In this document: in pieces, positions 43,844-55,520 of the stretch
How the letters are laid out: every line of letters begins with the position of its first letter
Position numbering within the stretch: position 1 is the first letter of the stretch
Notes under the pieces: model-generated
Told to the model about the DNA's origin: nothing
What the model saw: the letters and a program-made list of their open reading frames with translations, nothing else
Databases searched by the model: none
Source of the DNA: Symbiodinium natans
Taxonomy: Eukaryota > Sar > Dinophyceae > Suessiales > Symbiodiniaceae
Length of the DNA: 64,000 bases
Direction: 5' to 3'
Assembly (NCBI GenBank): GCA_905221605.1
Contig: CAJNDS010000791.1
Span: 186,001 to 250,000 of the forward strand
Program-made: the position numbers and the translations under genes

Positions 43844-44925
43844 AGCAAGAGGGAAGGGACTTTTCCCAGATTGGTCTATGGCTTGCTTGGCAGTTCGGAA
43901 AGCTTTTGGTGCGCGCTACAGGCACTTAGCACATGCTTACGGTGGACTTTCATGGCTGGACTTGTGGAGGTCTTCTTGTGCAACCCGAGCGCGCGTAGGG
44001 ACTCCCTGTGGCCAGCTGCAGCTGAACCTGTGAAGTGCAAAACGGGCCTTGTGTCAGCGTGCATGTGAGTTTGGTTGGAAGTGTTTTGGGCAATGGACAT
44101 AGGGGTGGCTGTCACCGTAGCCTTAGCTTAGACGAGGTACGAAATCCCTTGTGGCTGCCTGGAACTTCCAAGCAGGGTTGAGAGTTCAGGGTCGAGTGCG
44201 TGGGATGTAGAGTTCGGGACTTAGGTTTCGAAGCTTGCGGTACTACCTCTTTATCAACATCCACGCCTCCACTCAACTCAAAAACCAACACTTCACAGCC
44301 ACCCAAACCCCCAAGCTTGAGATTTTTGCCGCTACATCGGCCCCCAGAAGCCTCCCCAACCCCGAGGCTACGAGGGCCTCCGAACTTTTGGAGAGCATAC
44401 CCTCGAGCTGAAGGGCATGCCTCTAGGCCGCTTGTCTGCAGGATCTATTTCATGTTGGGCTTTTCTGGGTTCTTCTGCATGGACCTTCGAGGCCTTCGAG
44501 GAAATCTGGTAGAGTGTGAGGCAAATGCAGGGCCTACAAGTCGAGCCTGAACCTGAAACCCCAGCTTGTACAAAGCCAGGTAAGACGCCCGAGTACGTGC
44601 AGGACTGGCTTAGTGGCGCATTTTTATCTTGCGATTGGTTCAGGTCAGCGGGCCCTCGGGCCTCAGGGTGCGCTGAGTCTTGGAAGGAGAAATCGCGAGA
44701 CACCCGGGGGCTTCGGTGGGCTTCCTTGAGCCGAAGCTCCCTTGTTTAAACCTCCGCCCGCGTCCCCCCGAGCTTGCTGTTCCTGATGGCCTCCACAGAC
44801 ATCCCGAGTCTAATGATTCTAATGTCATGGCAAAACGATCCTGAAAGGCAGCATGCTGATTTTGGCCAGAAGGGCACTTTCGCAGCGGCCCCAACCCCTT
44901 TGTGCATCCACTTTCACATCGACAG

Positions 44926-45345
44926 GAGCGGCTGCGGCGATTCTTCTCCAAGTTTGGCCCTGTGAGCCCGGGGAGTTCGGAGTTTGGGCGGGGTGTTTTG
45001 TAGGTTCAGCGTTTCGGGGCGGCTCTGAAACTTGTGTCCTGTAGCATTCACCTAAATCCTAATGAAGACCGAAGCCCGATAACACAACAAGCAGACTGAT
45101 GTTATTCTGCAACTGCCAAGCTTTGGAATCATACCTGTCTTTATTTCAAACTCGACGGCTGCCTCCATGCAACACTTCACATACACAGTCGAGCATGCGT
45201 GTTTGTACGCTTCATTTGCATGACAACTACATTGGCCACATTGTCAACCAATGCATAAAATATCATTGCATCTTCATATCGAGTCTAAATCAAAGGGAGA
45301 GTCCCAAGCTCCGGAAATATTGCAGGTTGGAGGTGCGTTTCCAGG
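44926..45345 (+). CDS. RRM-like RNA-binding domain fragment, two exons
   Basis: 44926-44963 follows CGACAG and reads ERLRRFFSKFGPV, which matches helix 1 and the turn of an RNA recognition motif (the LR.FFSKFG pattern). With a GA donor it joins in phase to 45326 to about 45345 (LEVRFQ), which would be strand 2. The RNP2 strand upstream and RNP1 downstream were not found with confidence; 46118 (AKGRAKYNT) is a weak RNP1 candidate. Confidence 0.45.
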
Positions 45346-46117
45346 GTTTGGGGAGTTTGACTTAGGGATGAGGCGGCTTGGGTTTAAAGCTTGACAGTGA
45401 AAGGGTTTAGGGAGAACCTTGTCGAGTGTACTTCGCATGGTGTAGCTTCCGGGCTCCCGAGTCCCAAACCTTTCGTCGAGCACATGGCTCAAGCCACATA
45501 GCATGTACAAACCACATAACATGTACAAACCACACCCAAACACGAAACCCTGAGCCCTTTACAGTACTTCCGCGTTCCCAGGAAGCGGTTGGGTGAACCC
45601 CCCAAACAAAACCATGGACAACCTGTGGTCCAAAGCAGCGCTGCAACCAAAGACCTGAGCCCCCTCTAGCGGCTTGAGCCCTGAAGCCTAAGCTCAATCA
45701 ATGCGAGAAGCTTGCATGAGGTCCTGGGTGCAGAGCGAAGTAGGGCCAAAGTAGGGCCAACGTGCCCACATGATCTCCGATCGGCCCTTGCTCTCGATGG
45801 GCAGGCTGTCGGGGGCCCATGGTAAGAATCTGATGGCTCAGACCAAGGATTCGGATAGTTGCAGTTAGAGGTTCACTGCGTCGAGCTTTGTGAGGAGAAG
45901 CCCCAAGACGACTAAAGCACGCTAAAGCCTTTTCTTTTCCCCTACTGTACATCCCTTCCTGAAGCCAGCAGCCGCAAAGGAATGCCGCTGAAACCCGATG
46001 ACTTGGGCCAGCTCTCAGACAATAGCCAGGCCCGGGACCAGAGTTCCCAACGCACACTGTGTACGATTTACAGTCCCCTTAGTGAAACAGCAGACTAAAA
46101 TGCCTGAAGCCTGCCAG

Positions 46118-46170
46118 GCCAAGGGTCGGGCAAAGTACAACACCATCCGGGATGCCTTCATCATCAAGCC
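46118..46170 (+). CDS. Candidate exon, product unknown
   Basis: Follows CTGCCAG and reads AKGRAKYNTIRDAFIIKP in phase 0, with a GC donor near 46170. It could continue the RRM-like exons but lacks the aromatic residues of a good RNP1. Confidence 0.4.
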
Positions 46171-46964
46171 ACCCGGGCCGCACGCGTTGAAACCCCTCAG
46201 CCCTCACACTGAGACTTGAGTCACTTGAGACAACCCGAAGCATCCTGAGAGCTTGAGCGCGCGACTCGTGTTCTGAGGCGCTTCCGCTCTTTCAGTGTTT
46301 GTGGACTTTGGTCCCAGGGCTTTCTTTTCAGGGTTCGTTCGCATGGCACAGTATCACAAAAGAACCCCCAAGAAGGGGGGACCCTAGTTTAGAGCGCTCA
46401 CCTTGTGCTGCCTCTGTCAACCTAAGCAGCTCCTCAACCCGAAAGCCCCTTAGCCACAATGGCGTGGGGTGGATGGGGTACAAGGTGCAAGCGGGGGGGA
46501 TGGCTCAACTCTCAAAACCAGACCCTGCGCTCTAAACTCCACCTTTTCGAACCTGATTTCTGTCAGGTTCAACGGCGCCGTCAAGGCAGACATCCAGGTG
46601 TTGGCCCTAGTGATGCCTTATCCATGAACCTCGAACCCTCAACCTGAAGCGTGCAGGTGTCGGTCAAGAAGGCGACCGGCCGGTCTGACCTTGCCGAGCG
46701 AATCGTGCCTTGGCCTGTTGAGAAGAATTGCTGCTGAACCGGCTCTTTGAATTCCGAGGGGTCCACTCAGGTCCACGGGGGGGGGGGGGGGGAGTTGAGG
46801 CACCGGGGCTTGGGTAACAGGCCTGTGTTTTTCCGATAATGATGGAATCGGTCCGCCCAGTGCTGTCTTTAATTTCGGTCCCAAACCCAGAATTCAAAAT
46901 CACCAACACCCCCAACACCCTCAAACCCTCAAAACACCCTAAACCCCCAAACGCTGCCTTGGAG

Positions 46965-47182
46965 GCAGAGATCTGCTACGAGCAGCTGGAGTTGGGTGTG
47001 TCGAAGGCCGAGGCCGTTCAGTATTAAGGGCCCAAAGCCCCATACTCATACATCGCTGCATAAGATTCTACGGCCTGAACTTGCAGTACAACATTCCGAA
47101 AACCCTACACCCTAAGCCATGACCTTGACAGGTCACCGTGCTGCGGGACAACCTCTTTCGACAGTGGCAGCCCTATTGACCC
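46965..47182 (+). CDS. Two candidate exons, product unknown
   Basis: 46965 to about 47024 follows TTGGAG and reads AEICYEQLELGVSKAEAVQ. 47132-47182 follows TTGACAG and ends at a textbook GTGAGTT donor; the frame that fits it reads HRAAGQPLSTVAALLTR. Another frame of the second exon is also open. No family recognised. Confidence 0.45.
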
Positions 47183-47765
47183 GTGAGTTGGGGATTGTGT
47201 ACCATCATAGTTTCGGTCTCAGAGGTTGAGGTTTTCCGGGCATCGCACATATACTGCACATATATTCTGGCGTTTAGGCACGACGTGGCATGGGGCTTTA
47301 GGGTTTCAAAGCTTTAAGGAGTTTAGGGCTTTAGAGTTTTAGGGGTAGAGGCTCTAGGGTTTGGGGAATCTAGGGTTTCGGTTTGGGCTTTTGCAGGGCC
47401 AGGGCTTTGTGGTGTTGGGCTTTGAGGTCTTAGACGTTTTCGGTTTCGGGTTCCAGTTTGGCCTGATTGGAGGTTTGGGGTTTAAAGTGAGGGCAGTTTA
47501 GGGATAGATCAAGGTCTGGATTGTTGGCTTACTCAAAGCCAAAAACTCATCACTCCGAGTGTGATCGCTAGGCCCTATAGCGACTGCGAATGCGGCGCAC
47601 AACCACGCAAATGTTTGGGGCACGGAGCCTAAAAATGTATCCCTGAGGAGCTGAGACCTGGAGAAACGATGCAATCTGTACAAACCGGCCTCACGCTACT
47701 TGCCACGCCCCAAACCCCAAATCCCAAACGCCAAAAGCATGTAAATCCAAAAGACAGCTGCAAAG

Positions 47766-47860
47766 GTGCCACGGCGGGCGGGCGCCGGTGTGGCCCAGGT
47801 CTACTTTGCCGCCCAAGGCTCCGGAGAAGGAGCAGCCGGAGCGGAGAGCAAGACGTTCAG
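47766..47860 (+). CDS. Candidate exon, Gly/Ala-rich
   Basis: Follows TGCAAAG and reads VPRRAGAGVAQVYFAAQGSG in phase 0. High GC makes all frames open, so support is weak. Confidence 0.3.
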
Positions 47861-48985
47861 ATAGGGACGAGGGCTGTAGGATTCAGGGAGTTTCAGCAGC
47901 TTCGAGCGGCTTCGAGCGTTTCAAGGAGTGTGGGATGTTAGGGTGTATCGAGTTCGAGGAGTTTGGAGAGCAAGGGCGGTCTCGCGAATTGGAGTTGGGA
48001 TTGAGGTTCAATGGTGGGCTTGAGGGCGGGCTCAGCCACGGAGCCCTTCTGGCTTCTTCAACACTAAACCCCAAACCAAACCCCTCTCAGGCGGAGCCGA
48101 GTTTCAACTTTTGTTTTTTCAAAGTTAGTGGTATGCTCAGCGCGTAGGATACAAGACGCGGCAGCGATAGCAGGCTTTGAGTCCAGATACTACGCTATCA
48201 AGAGCTTGGAATCAGGCAACCGCAAAGGAACCCCATCGAATACATCCAGCGCGACAAGCAAACTGGGCACCCGATTGCGTAATTAGTTTGCTTCAGTTTG
48301 TTTCGCGAATAAACACCAAGCATATGCAGGTGCACGCAACATGCCCAAAACGGTAAAGCATGCGCAACGAACTTTCATTGATCTTTATAAGGAGTATGTG
48401 CTTGCAACGTGTCCCCCTAGCATTGAATGGCTTCGAGTAGCTGAAGCAATGGGATGCGTGCAAAGAAGAAGCGTGGTGACAGTTGTGATCTTGTTGTTGG
48501 TGCAACGCTTCAGATACCCTTATAGCTTCTGCGCGCCCAATCGTGCGAAGATGTGGATTCCTGCGCGTGCTATTGCACCAGACTGGGTTACACAGGCGGC
48601 AGAAGGATTTTCGAGGCTCGTCGGTCCAAGGAACGTGGGTTGCTTTCTTTGAGCGCGCTGCAAATGTTGAGAAAGCTTTGGGGTTTATGCTCAGCTTCTC
48701 GAATGCGGGGAAGTTATGGTCTGAGTGGACGAACTGGTGATGTCAACCAACATGTATCGCAGCCCGTAGAGCAAATTAAGAAGAAGCTGGACACCCGCAA
48801 CAACACATTCATATCAAACGCCCAGACAAGCAACGTGCCTGAAAAGCCGGTGAGGGGCACCGACATAGAGCAGCTGATGGTCGCGATGTTGGTTGCAACC
48901 ACACTGGCAATCACTGCAGTGGCAAGTGAACTGGAAGCACAAGCCTTCGTGCTGCGGCAGGGCAATCTGAACCAGAGGCTGCGAG

Positions 48986-49470
48986 GCTTGTTTCGCATTC
49001 CTGACGGAGGCGCTGCGAGAGCGCGACCCGGACGCCTTCAAGTTGCTGTCCACCTACAGCAACTGCCAAGAGAGAGACTTCATCAGGTCCAGGGTGGACT
49101 CAGCACAGGAGGGCACCCAGACAATGCTCATCACGACAAAGCAACCCATCATCCAGACGGACCATGCTGGAAGCCAGGTCTTCAGAACTCCAAGTACCGT
49201 TCCCTTCGACCATTTTGAGCAGTGGTACAAGGCCTGCACCTTTACCCTCTTTGCTGAGATGATACATGGGCCAGAGTTCGAAGTGGAGGTGCCCATTGGC
49301 AAGGGGCAAATGCTGATTCTGGACTGGCGGGTCTTGCACGGCCGGGCCGGTAGAAGAGCAGTCCTGACCGGGTCATCATTGGCGGCACCGTTGTGAGGGA
49401 GGGCTTCCACTCAAGAGCCATCCGCCTGATGGGCGCTCAGTATCCGGTCAGCGACTATATGCCCCTCTGA
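48986..49470 (+). pseudogene. TauD/TfdA-superfamily dioxygenase (gamma-butyrobetaine or trimethyllysine type), C-terminal fragment, frameshifted
   Basis: From 48986 the frame reads ACFAFLTEALRERDPDAFKL and LLST, then QPIIQTDHAGSQVF, VPFDHFEQWYKA and GKGQMLILDWRVLHGRAG. This is the order of the C-terminal half of gamma-butyrobetaine/trimethyllysine hydroxylases, 2-oxoglutarate and Fe(II) enzymes; His in LHGR is an iron ligand. The usual Asn before WRVLHGR is missing. Soon after HGRAGRR the frame shifts by one base; the expected continuation (RVIIGGTVVREGF to DYMPL) lies in another frame and stops at 49468-49470. The first half, with the HxD iron motif, is not visible upstream. At 485 bases it is much longer than local exons, which fits a retroposed fragment. 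A sequencing error could also explain the shift. Confidence 0.7.
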
Positions 49471-49516
49471 CGTGTTGAGCGCTTATTGCTGCAGGCAATC
49501 GAACCTTCCTTGTCTC

Positions 49517-49579
49517 CATTTCAAGCGTCCAAGATCGACATTTATTTATTGTAAATGTCAATCTTGGACGCTTGAAATG
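49517..49579. repeat. 63-base near-perfect inverted repeat (hairpin)
   Basis: Two 28-base arms beginning CATTTCAAGCGTCCAAGAT and ending in its complement, with one mismatch, flank a 7-base loop. It starts 47 bases after the stop of the dioxygenase fragment. It could be a small foldback element or a 3' untranslated hairpin. Confidence 0.9.
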
Positions 49580-49665
49580 CATTAGAGCCAGAAGGAGAGC
49601 TTTTCATGTCAAACACGCTCCCCTACCTTGCCCTCCCTGTGCCGTGTCTCAGCTTGACTTTGCAG

Positions 49666-49701
49666 GACAAGGACTGGGTGCCGGAAGACGAAGAAACAGA
49701 A
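49666..49701 (+). CDS. Candidate exon, acidic
   Basis: Follows TTTGCAG and reads DKDWVPEDEETE in phase 0 up to a GTAAAT donor. The frame remains open beyond it. Confidence 0.4.
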
Positions 49702-51059
49702 GTAAATCGCGGCACATCCAAGCCAAGCGCTTGGTTTCGATGCCTTTGGAGCTTAGGGGTTTTGCCATCGCCCCCCTCGCAGGGCAGATTGCTACGGGTT
49801 CGTGCTGCCATCAGCGGAAGAAGTTGCGTGCGTGTGCCTCAGCAGCGCCGGATTTTGAGCGCTGTGAATTTGCATCCTTATCGACCGAACGTTGGCTTCG
49901 GCCCCTTGTTGTGTGAGCTTTTCTCGGCTGACGAAACAACGGCATGCACGCTCTTCCACCTAGTGTTTTGCAATATGTTGAACTGTGCAGCTTTGCTGAC
50001 TTCAAATATTTGAATAGTAGTCAGCACTTCAACGCTCACATTCCCTACGGCGTTCAAGTCTTCAAGTCAAGCGGGCGTGCAACGGGTATAGGCCAGCAAC
50101 CGATGCCAGCGCTGGTCAAAAGCAGTTTCACAGAGGTGTTCTTGGTCGTGCTGAAGTGCACAGACGCAACCAATCCATTTGAAAAAAGTCTGGGGAAAAG
50201 AGCGCTTGCATTGCTTTTCTGAGCCCGGACTCAGAAGTTGCCCCATGAACGGAATCAATAAGCAAAACAACAATCATGAGAACTGAGAACAAGCCCTTCA
50301 AGTAGCCGTAGCCTGTACCAGTACGATCCAAATCCCAAAGTGCATCAACGTCCCCGCAGGAGAAGGATCAGGCCTGCCGGGCGGTTCACGGGATCAGGGC
50401 TCCATGCTGGGCGAGTGTGAGGTCGAGTCCTCCCCCAACGCGGTCCTTGGAAACTTAACTCTTAAACAGGTCTTTTCAACCGCAACCCTGAGCCTCAAAC
50501 CCGAACCCCTAGAAGCCGTGCATTGGCACTGGGCTTCAGCAGACATGATTGGCAACTGCGGCCTTCGCCCTTGATGGTGGACCCTACACTCTTTCACCCC
50601 ACGGAGAACTCATCCGGTGGATCTCGAGTCTCTGCACCCGCCCTAAATCATAAACTCAGACATCGTGCTAAAAAGCCCCAAAGCGGAAACTGATGGAGGT
50701 GCCCCAAAGTGAGGCTGTCATCAATGAGGACAAGGCGCACAGCTGTTCAAAGCTTTTGGGCGAAAGGGCCTTAGGGTTTTGGGGGCGTACATGCTTTGTC
50801 AGAAGGCTGATTGGTGCGAGGGTCACAGGCCTTAGGCTCGAAGGGAGCTCGGTTTTTTTTTCTGGAGGCCATTTGATTTTGGGGTCTTGTGAACTTGGGG
50901 TCGGGTTAAAGCGAACGCAAACCCTTGTGTGCGGTCACGTTTACGTACTTCCTTGATTCTGCCATATTTTTCGACGAGATGCTGCTTCGACGTACTAAGC
51001 CCCAGTTCCCCAGTTCCCCGCCCTCTATACAGTCATGCTACGGACAGGCCCAGGCCCAG
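49702..51059. other. Mostly unassigned
   Basis: One weak exon candidate at about 50399-50440 (GSMLGECEVESSPNAVL after ATCAG). Otherwise telomere-like words and unremarkable open frames. Confidence 0.4.
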
Positions 51060-51340
51060 GCCGGTGATCAGGCCGCAGATGCAGCACTCAGCGCCGTCGG
51101 AGTGCTCAGTTGTGGCTTGGGGTTTCTTGCTGTCGTTTTCGGGTTTAGGTTGTTGCGATGTCAGTGAGGTGTATTCTAATCTACAATTAATTGCTCCTTG
51201 CCTCGAGGCTCTGGGTCTGACCTTCGACGCTGCGCCCGCGGCGCCCGCGGCGCCCGCGGCGCCATCTGCGCCAGCTGCGCCAGACGTGTCGCACGCGGCA
51301 GCGCCGGCAGTGGATGAAGAGTGGCTTGGGCAGCGCTGGG
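51060..51340 (+). CDS. Two Ala-rich candidate exons
   Basis: 51060-51101 follows GCCCAG and reads AGDQAADAALSAVG up to a GT donor, phase 0. 51208 to about 51340 follows CTCGAG and reads ALGLTFDAAPAAP, then Ala-Pro repeats from a tandem GCGCCCGCG unit, then HAAAPAVDEEW. The two join in phase 0. Probably a flexible linker region of a larger protein. Confidence 0.45.
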
Positions 51341-51535
51341 GTGTCTGGGGCCGGACTTTCTACTTGGGCTCAAGGCAACTTCCGCCTGCCCCGCAGTCCT
51401 CCGTCTTGGGGTCACGGGAGTCTTCAGACCTCAGGTTCGATGGCTTAGAGTAGGTAGAGGAAGGGGTTTAGGGCAGCCAAAGGCAGGATGTAGGGGCGAA
51501 GTCTTGAGTATGAGTATGTAAGTCGTATCCTTCAT

Positions 51536-51567
51536 GATTATCTTAAGACAAAAAGTCTAAGATAATC
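51536..51567. repeat. Short hairpin in an AT-rich island
   Basis: GATTATCTTAAGAC, five A, then GTCTAAGATAATC: a 13-base stem with one bulged base, at the start of the AT-rich island 51500-51780. Confidence 0.75.
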
Positions 51568-52605
51568 CCCCATATCGAAAAATCTCTCGATGTCTTAACA
51601 AATAGAATACAACATATTTTCTCAGTAAAGCCTTATACCATCTGAAACTAGACGTGTAATTCTCAAATACAATGAAGCATGAGATCTTCGTTCCTCGTTA
51701 CGTATATGAGAACGAAAACACCGTTAAAGCTTGTCTTACCTGTTCAGCTGCCATAAGACATAAATGACATTCTCTACTAATTCCTAAGGGGTCTAGGGGA
51801 GAGAGGTTCAGGCTTCGAATCCCTTGCTTGAGGCCAAAGGATGAGCTGCCTGCATCGAAGAGCCGCAAGAAGAAGCCCCTTGTCTTTTCTGCAACCCCGG
51901 ATTCCGAATTTTAAAGTTTACACCGTAAAGCCTCACTTGGCGCTCCGAACTCTGAACTCAATACTTCAGCTGCTCTCCTCACCCTTCTGTCCCACGCCTG
52001 ACGCATTCACTGGACCAAGTCGCTTTGGCAAAGGAGTCTTTGGAGCATGTTGTTGCCGGAGTGAAGTTTCGAAGGTGGCTTGGCAACGGGAAGATCGAGG
52101 GACGAGCGAAGCACCTGCCCAACGCCTCCATCAACGGCACCTACTTCGTCAGCTCCTTAGGGGCTCAGTTTTTTTTTTTGGGAAGCTCCATTGCTTGCTT
52201 TCAGTGCTTTGTGTGGAGGGCTTCGGGACGATTTTGGGCTTGGTGCTTCGTTTCTTGCCCAGAGAAATTGCATCCGATACGGAATGCTTGGTGCAAGAGC
52301 GCTTTGTAGTCCTTGACATATCCATGGTTGAAGACATATCTCTGCGCGCTAGACTTGAGTTCAACTACGGGAGACCAGGCGTTCTAGAATGGATGCACGT
52401 GGCCACGTACCTGCTTTTCCAACAACCGTACACCCTAGGCCATAAAGCTGCTAGATGCTTTCTGGAAGGTGGTACCATGTGGTACCCCTATAGCCTATAC
52501 CTGTGCTCAGGTCAAAGATAAAACCAACCTCTTTCACGGTCGCCCCTGCTGGGAGAAGCCCAGTGCCCGGGGCCCCATCATGTGATCATCTAGTGTTGCA
52601 TGCAG

Positions 52606-52644
52606 TATGAGGGGGCAGTGATCTTTGGACTGCCAAGCCACGAG
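52606..52644 (+). CDS. Candidate exon, product unknown
   Basis: Bounded by ATGCAG and a GTAGAT donor. It reads YEGAVIFGLPSHE in phase 0. The frame remains open for about 100 more codons, so the exon may be longer. Confidence 0.4.
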
Positions 52645-53241
52645 GTAGATTCTTTTTGTGAGTGGTTCGCTGAACGTGATGCCCAGTTTTTTCCTTCATG
52701 CCTCGCGGTGAATTCCAGTAGGCCAGCAAGATTCATACGGTACCCGCCATTAGGAAACCTCGAGCCGAAACTCATGCGGGCTGTTGCGAGGCCTTCCGGA
52801 ACTAGACCTATGCTTAATTGCAGAGACATCCCTACTTTTCATTACCCAAGACCCCTACCACTTAAATGCTTGAGTCCTACACTCTACTACTCCAACCGAT
52901 CTACCCATGAAACCAGCAGCCTCCTCATCCCTTTGGCTTCGGAAATCGTGGCTCGGTGCCCTAAATGTAAACAAGACCCCAAACCCGAAACCAAACTTGC
53001 ATCAGCTCCCGGCCCTACAGGAGGACCCGAATGAGCACCGCGTCCTCTTCTACAGCAATCCGCTTTTCCAGACGCTCGCCTTGCTTACGTTGACATGCCC
53101 TGAACACACGAAATCCCCAGACTCTGACTACCTTGGTGGTGGTCTACAAATGGATTGTTAATTTGCAACCTAAGTTGTTGTAAGTTTTCTTATCCCAAAA
53201 AACAGGAGAAGGGCGAAGGAGGCCCAATCTCAACCCTGAAG

Positions 53242-53630
53242 GTGGAAAATCAGCGATCGCTTTGACGACCATGCGGATGTCTATGCGTATGCGCCCGCCA
53301 ACGACCCGAAACAACTGGCGCCGATAGGTGGGGTGATGGCGAGGTTGTCGGTGTATGGGTGTGTTATTGAAGGTCTCAAACCCTAAGCCCTAAACCCTAA
53401 ACGCCGAAACCCTACTTGCAGCAGGTGCGAACCTGCCTTGGTTTGTCTTCGACGGCAAGCAGTACGTCCATGATCCCCAGGCTTCGAGTTGCTTTGGTTT
53501 TGAAACCGAATAAAGCCATCCCACAACCCCAAGCCCTGCAATGCCTCAACACCAAACCATTCTGTAGACCCTAAGTTCCTGCAGCCTCGGCCCTTCGGGA
53601 CTGGGAAAGGTCCACTTCTTCGAGCTGGAG
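53242..53630 (+). CDS. Three phase-matched exons, product unknown
   Basis: 53242-53327 reads WKISDRFDDHADVYAYAPAN and then DPKQLAPI, ending one base into a codon at a GT donor. 53425-53480 completes Gly and reads ANLPWFVFDGKQYVHDPQ to a GC donor. 53610-53630 is a 21-base exon, VHFFELE, in phase 0 with a GC donor. The consistent phases and composition make this the best small gene fragment of the right half. No family is recognised. Confidence 0.6.
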
Positions 53631-54209
53631 GCCGCCGGATCCAGGGCCTAGGGTGTCTTATGGTGTCTTGGAGGGGACTTCAGATTTTTGAGATTTCGGG
53701 TGGAGAAGGCTAGGGCTGCGGGCAGCGGCATTTCGAAAAGTTTAGGATGTGAAGGATTTATGGCTTGCGCGCACCTCTGTGTCTAGCTTTGCGTGCCCCC
53801 AAGAGCAGGCGGCGGGGCATGTCGGCCTGTTTTTGAGGGATCCGAAGGATGCGCCATTCTAGATTTCGAGCCTCGACCTCCAGCCACTGCTGCCTTTACT
53901 TCAACTTCAATCACGGTGTTGTTCATTGTTATTTGGAGAAGATCGTAAGGTGCCCGAAGCAAACCCTAGTCGCAGGATGAGGGTGAGCCAGAGCGCAAGC
54001 GCCCCAAGAAGGGAGGCGAGGCGCAGAAGGACCCGGAGTGAGAGCGCGTGCTTTCTTGAAGGCTCGAGAGGTTAAGGGCTTTCACTTTCAGTGCCCGCTT
54101 GCCCAGATGATCTCCAACTACTAAGTCAGTCTTCAGGGAACACAAATACCAGAATTGTTTGACCTGACGAGTTGACTTCGAAAGGTTCTTGTAAGGTGAG
54201 GGAGTCCAG

Positions 54210-54296
54210 CTTTTGCGGAAGAAAGCGAACTCGAAGCCCGATTCCGAGATTCGCACGAGCCTTTCGCACTTCGTTGCCTCCTCGGGCTTTCACACC
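54210..54296 (+). CDS. Candidate exon, product unknown
   Basis: Follows GTCCAG and reads LLRKKANSKPDSEIRTSLSH then FVASSGFHT in phase 0, with GT at 54297. A second frame is open too. Confidence 0.4.
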
Positions 54297-54918
54297 GTGG
54301 ATCTCCAGGGGTCGAGTTTCAATAAGCCAATAAGCACGATCCGCTGCCAAGCGTCCTCCCTGGCCCTGCCTGTGAGCAGAAGGAGTCGGAGGGAACGCCG
54401 TCGGGGCCTTTTCCCGGCTGGTTCGGCGACTTGAGGTTTGAGAGGGGTTCGGGACTTACGGCTTTTTGTTCTGGTGTACATCTGGGTGTTCGAGATAGCA
54501 GAAAGGGTGCGCATAGGCTCGCGACAGAAGCCTCGCACAACCCCTCCGTCCGGCATGCTAAACCGACCTTGACTGAAACATCCTGACTTGCAGACCTTGT
54601 AACAGCCTAAGTCAGATTTCATTGCCGCAACAGAAGTTGCTTGGGGATGGATGGGTAGTTGTGTTGGTCTGGTGGCCCGGATTATTTGCCCATTGTTACG
54701 AGGACGTAGGGATCCCTCCAGTAATCCCTTAGGGTCCCTAATTGATGTGTCTTCAGGCGCGTGCTATAAGAGCGCAGCTTTGGTTCGAGCACCGCGTCTC
54801 GTTGCTGGAGGTCAAGGGTCGCCTTTCGTAGGATGCCTGAAAGTCCTCAAATCATCGCAAATCCTAACCCCAAACCCAAAAGAGGCCCGAACTCACAGCA
54901 CACCCACCAGTTCTTCAG

Positions 54919-54983
54919 CCCAAGAAGCAACGAGGCAGGAGCTGGCCTCGCGGCATCTTGATCAGTGCCTGCGGCACTTCAGA
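54919..54983 (+). CDS. Candidate exon, helical
   Basis: Follows TTCTTCAG and reads QEATRQELASRHLDQCLRHF and Arg after two completing bases, up to a GTACTT donor. Strongly helical, no family recognised. Confidence 0.45.
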
Positions 54984-55189
54984 GTACTTCAGAGCCACAG
55001 GGGGCTGTGGAGTTGAAAATTTCAAAGCTTTTCTGGATGGTTTCTAGGTTTTTGGGCCTGTTGTGGGTCAGGGCTTTACAAGTACGGTTTGGGGCTTAAT
55101 TTAGGATTATTGGGGGGGCGGGGAGGGGGTTGTGGGATTAAAGGGTTTAGATCACATGATTCCTTAGAATCCAAATCCTGTCCAAGAAG

Positions 55190-55283
55190 GTGCATCGAGA
55201 TGAAGGAGGTGGCATTGCAGTTGAAGAAGGAAGGTCCGCATGGGGATGACGTGTTTGAAGGATTGCGGTGCTTTGAAACGTAA
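55190..55283 (+). CDS. Candidate exon, possibly terminal
   Basis: Follows AAGAAG and reads CIEMKEVALQLKKEGPHGDD then VFEGLRCFET before TAA. A GT at about 55234 might end the exon earlier. Confidence 0.4.
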
Positions 55284-55433
55284 ATCCCGAAGTCCCTAGG
55301 CCGTAGACCGTGATCCCCGGACCTCTAGCCCCCCTCCCCCCTCAAAACGCAGGCAAAGGCCGGAAATCCGACAAAGCCCTTAATACCAACCCTCCCTGGC
55401 CCCCCACCTCAAACAAAACTCCAAAGCCCGCAG

Positions 55434-55520
55434 GTCAGTTGGACTCAGCTGCACTCATCTGCGGTGGTGTCCTCGGTTTGCCGGGCCCCGGAGCTCCCCA
55501 GGGCGTCGGAGCCGCTGCAG
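55434..55520 (+). CDS. Candidate Gly/Ala-rich exon
   Basis: Follows CCGCAG and reads QLDSAALICGGVLGLPGPGA then PQGVGAAAE after two completing bases. Low complexity limits confidence. Confidence 0.35.

Noticed and set aside
49666-50013. Continuous 110-codon gene from 49666
   Set aside because: After 49701 the frame loses protein-like character and a good GTAAAT donor ends the plausible part.
51841-52521. 226-codon plus-strand frame
   Set aside because: Composition drifts through several unrelated styles and includes a poly-Phe from a T run; no motif or homologous pattern recognised.
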